DNA of 64,000 nucleotides from Eupeodes corollae. Taxonomy: Eukaryota; Arthropoda; Insecta; Diptera; Syrphidae. Position 1 is the stretch's first letter. Every line of letters starts with the position of its first letter. Below the pieces are notes generated by a model, which saw only the letters and a list, made by a program, of their open reading frames with translations, was not told the origin of the DNA and made no database searches. Positions 57,716 through 64,000 of this stretch are shown here, piece after piece. The position numbers and the translations under genes were made by a program. Where the stretch lies: NCBI RefSeq assembly GCF_945859685.1, contig NC_079149.1, forward strand, positions 130,412,065 to 130,476,064, given 5' to 3'.

Positions 57716-60700
57716 GTAAGTTATTCAGTCATTCACTTCTTCTTAATGTATGACGGACAAGGCTCAGGACGACCGAACCTACTTTAGTAGCTAGAGCTCC
57801 GTTTATCAATCCTTAACTTCAGATAAAAATCCATCATAAGAATTCTATTACTACTTATTAAAGGAAATACCATGTTGTTTAATCCTTTTATACAACTTGT
57901 GAAATATTTGAAATAAATCATTAGTTTTTGTTTTTAGAAGAAGACAGTATATAAAACACTTAGCATTTAAGGACAACGATTTGAGAGAAATAAAGTTTAA
58001 TAAAATTTGGGATTTAAAAACTCAAAACCAAAGGGCCTTGATTTCTTTGGAAAGAACCCTGAGATATTAACAAATTCAAAAAGTGCAGACATTTTTTCTT
58101 TAAAATCATAAAATTAAACATTTCAAATAATCGAATTTGAAACTTTAAAAGCTTTTGTTTCGTTTTTCAACCAAAAATTTGTAATTTAGTTCAATACTCT
58201 GAATCTTGTAATTTTTACTCACATATCCGACTTTTGATTAACTATAAACCAAGAAAATACATGAGTAGAATGAACTGTGTACGTAACTCGCTGTCAACAG
58301 AAAACATTTCTTGCAACAGTTTTAATGTTGTGTAGGTTTGACGTTCCCCTATCTCAAATGACATTCAATATCACTTGATACCACTGACAAGCTGACATTT
58401 TCGTGGAAAACTCAATCTTTCTACTTATCTTCACTCTAAAAATGATGCTCTTGAATCTGTGGCATGATACAAATCGTCAAATTGTCATTCAACCAATTTT
58501 CATCCTGTCAATTTAATTCCTTAACCTGACTTTTTCTGTTATCAATGTTATCAAATCTAAAATGTTCATTTTTGTCTCTTATTTTAAACAAGTCTTGAAA
58601 AGTAATTGAAAGACAAGTTCACTAGAAAATAATTGAAGAGCCATATCAGAACAACCAAAACTGATACTATTACCTTTTCTAAGTCTATTACAAAGTTAAA
58701 CTATATACCTAAAAATAGGAATAGCGAAGGTCCCTACTCCTAACATTTCCAACTTCTATAAATATGAAAGTAAAATCATCAAAACCATCAGAAGTATAAA
58801 AATAGAAAATATCAACGAAATTATATTTTCTCTCGAAAGTTAACTTCATCGCGGCGGAATCAATGACTGAAACCAATTTTGTGTTCATTATTCATGGTTT
58901 CCGGAGTCGGTTTCCAGTTAATAGAAAATTCATGACAAAAAAAGCAGCTTTTTTGTATATATATGTATAAGTACGTCAGTATATTTCTGGTATATTCCTT
59001 CGATATAGAAAACTCGCACTAATTCGATATTTCTACCTCTTTCAAGAATACCATAAATCAGTCTTTCACTCAATTTGATTTACCACTCCTTTTGGAAAAG
59101 GACTCAGCAGCTCTGTTTTGCTAGCTTTAGTTTAGTTGTATAGAAAAATAGCTCACGAAAAAAAAAGAATAAACCAAAGACCGCACTTTGGGGAATGGCC
59201 AATTAATAACATTTCCTGAAGGATATTTATGTCTTCAATTCATTCAAAGGGCACAAACATACAAACGCAGACGTAGAGTCCTCCCATCCAAAACCCCCAA
59301 ACTCGATTTTGTATCTCAAAAAGAAATGGAAGTAGGTGAATAAACGAAAACAGAAACACGCCATTTTCTGTTACTCTATAACAACAAACAACAAACTATA
59401 GAAGGTACCTCTATATACCTTACTTATACCTCTACCAACGACAGCTGCACAAAGGATTCAATCCGAAAATAAATAAATATTCCGCAAACTAAGTTCCTTA
59501 ATCAAGGAAAATGTAATTGAAGACATTTCTCAGTGTGAAACCATACGCTTTGAATCACTCCCCTATTTTATTTTTTTTACCGTGCAGTCTTAACTGTCTG
59601 TGGGCTGATGGAGTACCAAGGACTCCCTGCACCCCATTCTACACTAAATAAGTATGTATTATATACCTTTTCAATCAAATGCGGGGGCTAATCAAAATTG
59701 TGCGGCTGTGGCAAGAAGTAGCAGGAGCAGCAAGGATACCATTTTCCATACATATATTCTAGATACTACCTACCGACTTTTCTCTTTTTCCATCATATCC
59801 TTATCCCTACTTTTTGTGTGTTCAAAATAAATGACATGAATTTTTGATTTGCCATCGAGTGGCGTGCAACAATTTGAACACAGAAATAATATAAAATCAA
59901 AATGTAACTAAATATATTGGAGGAAGGTACACGAATGTGTCCTTGAAATTGTGCAAACATTTGTCAGTGGGTAGATAGGTACTACATCGCAGTGCAAGGA
60001 CATTCCAACCATCATCGTTATGTTTGGTTGAATATATGGATATGGAAAGGTATGAGGAGGATTGAAGATATACCCACACATACCCCCCAATACCCAATGA
60101 TGTTGAAGGGCTTGCTAGTTAACGATCGCATCATTCAGGACATTTAACGTTTTGTTCTGTTATTCCCGAGCGCGTACGAGTTGGAAATAATAATTGCGAA
60201 TTACCATAAAATATTCAAGAATTACAAAACAGAAAGAGCCAGGCATAAGGCTTATACCTCCTACGCCCACGTCGACCCACCCAAATAAGAGCACCCCCCA
60301 ACCACGACCACGACCCCTCACATATTATATTATAGAGAACATCAGGATGCCATATAGCCCAGAACTGAGTTTTGTTATAGACGGTGAAGGTGAGGGTAGG
60401 TCGATGGGTCGGTGGATCGCTGGGACGTTAGGTCGATGGGACGTGCGGGTAGGAGGTGACGTTGAACAAAGAGAGAAACGAACAAGAAAAATATGGAAAA
60501 TTGATTGTGCAAATATTTGAGAACTTAACGAGAAAAATGGAAAATCGTATTTTTTTATATTTTTTTCTTTTTTTTTGCTTTCTGTATGCTGCTGTGTGTA
60601 AACCACCCCTCGGTCTCATACCTTTGCATATAGTATAGAAAGGTGCCTCCTTTTAGTCGTCCTCGTCACACATTGATTCTGTAGAAGTAGCAGAAGCGCT

Positions 60701-62329
60701 ACTAGATGGAGTCCTTGCTGGATTTGATTTGTTTTTTATTTTTTGGATTTTTTTTGTTTTTGTTATTTTGCTGACAGCATCATTTGAAAAGTAAACACTG
60801 GAAATGCTTACACATGTTTTAAACACGCGCAACTGCTTCAACAGCTTGGTGGCGTGGCGGAGCGGCTTGGCGTTTCATGGCGTGGCGTAAAATAGCGTGG
60901 ATTGGAAAATGGAGTACCATATTGTATTATGTTAGGTACGTACTCCACCAACCAACCAATGTTTTATCACTTTGTAAACGCGCATCAGCATTATAATCGA
61001 CTAAAACACCACCACGAAAAAATCATAGCCATTGTTTAACAAAGCCACAATTTTTTCCGCTCATATGAATTTATGTCAAAAAATTTTAAATACATTTTGT
61101 AGAAGAAATGAAAAAAAACACAAGTACAAAAATTGTTTGATTTATTTGATTTTCATGAGTTTAAATTAAACGTTCACAAGGGAAGAGGGGTGAGATCTCG
61201 AAAAAGGAATGGGGGTAGAAAATATTTGACTTGATTACGAATATTTTATGTTTTTTGACTTAATTATTAAATTAATTCATTAATTTTTTTAAAAGCTGTT
61301 CTATATCCCAGAGCACAGAAACCGCTAACACAATGCAAACAAGCTTGAAAATCAAATGTTTTTTTTGTATCGCTGCTTAAGAGGGTTTTTCAACTGTAAC
61401 ACCTTTTGACTTTGAACAGAGTTCTCTTTTCTTACTAACAAACAATTCAGAGAATAGAAAAGACTTGAAATTTTGCTAACGTTGCTTTAATGATACCACA
61501 TGGAGGTCATGGATTTCCTCGATGGTCCTTACTTTGTGTAGTTTTAAAGTTTATTTGTGATATGTTTCACAAAGACTCAAACTCACAAATAACCTTGTAA
61601 ATTAACGTAACTTAAACAAAAAAATGTTTGTACTTTTCGTCAACCATATCTGACAGACTAATGGTTTATATATTTTCTCTAATAATATTTAAAATGCTAA
61701 AAAAAAACTTTTTCGACACTTTGTGCATCTATAGCCCCCACTTAAAAACTTAACTTCACTCACTGGTTTATTACTGTGCCATATCTCAAGCTTAAGGAAG
61801 GTCTTCCACGCTTTCTTCCACATACCTTCTGGACTTATGGATGATTTTTCAAAAAAATCATTACAAAACAAGGTAACTTCAAGAATATTGAAACCACCTC
61901 CTGACTTTCTTTCATAATCACCACATTTCAAAACAAAATGTTGGCGACATATTCTTAACCACTGGGAAAATGAAATGTTTCTTATTTTATGATTAAATAA
62001 AATGCACGAATAGATCGCAATCGCTCTTTTCCAAAAAAGGGTTTAAGATTTGAAAATATACCTGCAAAATAGGTTAACCTTCAAAAATTTAAATGGCATT
62101 CAATTTCTGCAAAAAAAAACCTTAACATATTAATTTTTTTTTGAAAATCATTGTAGTGTTTTTTTTTTTTTAATTTGGTTAACATTTGAATTTCGTAAAA
62201 CAAACGTTCACCTATTTTTTTGAGATATCAAATTGAAACAAAAACGAACGAAAATTTTAAAAACAGAAAAACGGGGGTACCCATTCGAAGGAATACAGAA
62301 GAAAACAAATGTTTATGGGGACTACTGTT
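57716..62329. other. AT-rich spacer
   Basis: No gene recognised over 4.6 kb. 60270-60320 is C/A-rich (ACCACGACCACGACCCC), and 60390-60460 is G-rich with GGTCGATGGG-type repeats. A degenerate GGCGTGGCG array is at 60846-60900. 61690-61930 is open for 80 codons on minus without a known motif. Confidence 0.55.
60846..60900 (+). repeat. degenerate GGCGTGGCG/GGCTTGGCG array
   Basis: Repeats of GTGGCG, GAGCGGCTTGGCG, CATGGCGTGGCG and AGCGTGG within 55 bp. Confidence 0.8.
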
Positions 62330-63110
62330 ACGATTTTGAAAGATCCAGTTTTCGAAGACTTTGGATCATAAATTTGGGTAAGTTTGACTGATGGCATCGT
62401 TCTATGTTGACTTTGAGTGCAGCGATATGGTCTGCGCCTTATTGGCAGAAACCTGTGCCTTGAGAAAGACTCACTAGAAAATGTCTAAAGGAGTCAAATC
62501 ACAATCCTCTGGGGCCGATTTCCGTCGCCTCGGTGCGAGATAACTTAACCATGCCATGCAACCACTCGCTCAGAAAATCGTTTGTATCTTTTGTACCTTG
62601 AGCTGTGTGTTGCATTCACATGTCTTCCGGGTCCATATTGTACAATTGAACTCACAAAAAGTTGGTGATTACCAGCATTATTTTTAAAGAAGAAAGGACC
62701 GATAACACCTCCATACTCAAAACAGTAACTTTATTTGTATGCATTGGTACCTTGTGAATTTCGCATGGATAAGTGCCGTTTCTAATCCGGCAATTTTGCT
62801 AAGTTACGTATCTAAAATTAAGTGTAGCAACTGTCCGTTGATAACTAGGGCCTAGGTGACTTACAACTCTCAACTATTCCTATGTTCGAGTAATGTTGCC
62901 AGGAATAACTGGGATCTACAATTTAAAGCCGAATCCGAACGGCTAATTTGAGAAATCATTTTCAATGACAAAAATTACTCTTGGAGAATTTGTCATTTGC
63001 ACAGGTATGATATGAGAGTTCAACCCACAAGCCATCACGCCACTACTATTTTTACGTACCTTTTCGCCCAAAAATGAGCCTCATAGCTAAAAATTATTTT
63101 TCAAACAAAA
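62330..63110 (-). mobile_element. Tc/mariner-like transposase remnant, interrupted by a SINE
   Basis: Minus strand: EAHFWAKRYVK (about 63050-63085), then the SINE (62813-63051). It resumes with QNCRIRNGTYPCE (about 62765-62800), TNKVTV, GGVIGPFFFKNNAGN (62669-62715) and HTAQGTKDTNDFLSEWL, ending with CDLTPLDIF (62478-62505) and KVFENW (about 62345-62365). These are the three acidic-site regions of this transposase type. The first aspartate (S-D-E-A-H-F) is tyrosine; the third region keeps D in LTPLD. Frames change between blocks. The related copy at 34990-35500 has the same block order. No terminal inverted repeats were found. Confidence 0.75.
62813..63051 (-). mobile_element. tRNA-derived SINE, copy 3 (reverse)
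   Basis: Minus strand: A box TGGCGTGATGG (63032-63042), only 5 bases from B box GGGTTGAACTC (63016-63026), so the tRNA-like head has a deletion of roughly 28 bp. The body follows with GACAAATTCTCC, CTTAAATTGTAG-like text and GTTGAGAGTTGTAAGTCACC, ending near TACACTTAATTT. Flanked by TTACGTA at 62804-62810 and 63052-63058, identical 7-bp copies. It lies within the transposase right after its YV(N) residues. Confidence 0.85.
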
Positions 63111-63479
63111 TTGGGATTAACTTAAAATAATAATATTGTACGAGTGTTATTTGCAAGTGTTGCTCAACGCTGTTACTTGCCATGATTATTTATCTTAAGT
63201 GAGTGTTTAAAAGAAGATATTTTGACAGAAATTAAAAGAAACAAGCCACGATCTGTCAGAGTTCCTATTAGAAATTTTACTGTCAAATGACTTAACTTTA
63301 TTAATAGACATAACATTATTAAGTAACTTTAATAATAGTTATAATTATTTGTATTGATTAAGATGCCAAAGATCACTTACTGGCTGAAACTTTGAAAATC
63401 ATATATTTTTTAGAAGTATAGAACTTAAGGTTGGTAACATTATTTTAAATGTTGACCCCTTTGTCAGCTGTCAAACATT
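63111..63479. other. AT-rich spacer
   Basis: Nothing recognised; may include the outer part of the transposon on its left. Confidence 0.5.
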
Positions 63480-63760
63480 TCATTTGTCCGTACGTCAATA
63501 AGTTCGCGACGTTTTTTTCGTCGTCCATAGCTCAAGAACCAGAAAAGATATCGACTTCAAATAAAAATTTGTCAGCTTGAAAATTTTACAAACAATTAAT
63601 GATTTCATCATCAGAACAATTCTGTGCAACGAAAAAAAAACCGTTTTTAATAATTGGTAAAATTTTAAAAAAATCGAATCGACAATTTTTTTTATAAAAT
63701 ATAAAAATCTAAACATTACTCAAAAATTTAATTTCGACTCAAATAACTTTTCAAAGAGAG
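63480..63760 (-). repeat. satellite-like repeat, copy 2 (inverted)
   Basis: On minus it reads GAAAAGTTATTTGAGTCGAA (about 63735-63755), an A/T-rich unit with ATTGTCGATTCGATTTTTTT and ATTTGAAGTCGATATCTTTT. Then CTGGTTCTTGAGCTATGGAC and GACG...AACTTATTGACGTACGGAC follow. This is the same block order as 44900-45160 on plus, with one tandem unit instead of four and without the long octamer array. Confidence 0.85.
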
Positions 63761-63769
63761 GTGTTTCCC

Positions 63770-64000
63770 CTAAGGCACCTCTCCCTATCCAGACGGCCGG
63801 CAGCGGACGAATTCTCGAGATGAAATAAAAGGTGACGTCTACAGTTCTAGTAAGGTTGAACTACTTAGTGAACACCTTATAGGGCTTCTTCGACATATTC
63901 GGACCCCAGGCCTGTAAGGAGCGGTTTATCCGGCTCCCCTTCCTTGGAGTTATACAAAGGATCTGGCCCTTTAAATACCTTTAGTTGCAAAGCACCAAAA
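63770..64000. other. GC-richer segment at window end, unrecognised
   Basis: Composition changes sharply after the repeat: GACGGCCGGCAGCGG, GGACCCCAGGCCTG, CCGGCTCCCCTTCC. Minus strand stays open for about 54 codons from 64000 to about 63837. It has no motif I know. It might be the untranslated start of a retroelement continuing beyond the window. Confidence 0.4.

Noticed and set aside
61689..61931. 80-codon minus-strand frame with YRCTKCRKSF
   Set aside because: One CxxC pair without a second pair; no family recognised. It could be a decayed element protein, but there is not enough to claim it.
63770..64000. Extension of the satellite-like repeat to the window end, suggested by weak similarity of 63740-63790 (minus) to 44462-44500
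   Set aside because: Similarity beyond the GAAAAG marker is too weak by eye and no frame agrees.
1..64000. CRISPR array, LTR retrotransposon or viral gene cluster
   Set aside because: No spaced identical repeats, no long direct terminal repeats, and no gag, protease or integrase motifs were seen.

Overview
This looks like a slice of an insect nuclear genome, most likely a fly: the background is AT-rich with long homopolymer runs and many short triplet repeats, the recognisable elements are typical of insect non-LTR retrotransposons, and the three SINE copies have a body I associate with dipteran repeats. I find no host protein gene, no functional tRNA or rRNA, no CRISPR array and no operon-like layout. 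Almost everything that can be named is a dead mobile element in AT-rich spacer DNA. All identifications come from reading translations by eye; clade names (LOA, RTE, CR1-like, Jockey, I-like, Tc/mariner-like) are best matches, not search results.

Left part (1-16 kb): a LOA/Bilbo-like reverse transcriptase (RT) remnant runs in from the window edge on + (2-1455). A CR1/Jockey-like RT on - is cut by a 200-base assembly gap (4620-5964). An RTE-like RT on - follows (7538-8600), then the ORF1/endonuclease end of another LINE on + (9055-10440), the tail of an RNase H-bearing LINE on - (10550-11110), and a 5'-truncated RTE-like insertion framed by a perfect 14-bp target-site duplication (14573-15815).

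Middle part (20-36 kb): a mariner-like scrap (20335-20500, -), a CR1-like LINE on - (20945-22610), a related LINE on + interrupted by a tRNA-derived SINE (24730-28060, SINE at 26849-27115), and an I-like LINE with RNase H on + (31690-34210), also hit by the same SINE family (33554-33843). It abuts a Jockey RT scrap (34230-34790, -) and a Tc/mariner-like transposase (34990-35500, -). Both of these carry very short pieces of the I-like LINE's 3' end, one of them a 53-bp insert with a perfect 10-bp target-site duplication.

Right part (39-64 kb): two long RTE-like copies (39017-41822, -; 55103-57715, +), plus a short related insertion with a 15-bp target-site duplication (54026-54473). There is an I-like LINE broken by a satellite-like repeat (44265-46170), a nearly full CR1/Jockey-like copy with endonuclease and RT (46455-48610, -), scraps at 48620-49400 and 53514-53960, and a Tc/mariner-like transposase interrupted by the third SINE (62330-63110). 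The satellite-like repeat recurs inverted at 63480-63760.

There is no gene cooperation to describe. The biology is a record of successive insertions: LINEs and DNA transposons first, then SINEs and micro-insertions inside them, then point decay, deletions and local tandem duplications.
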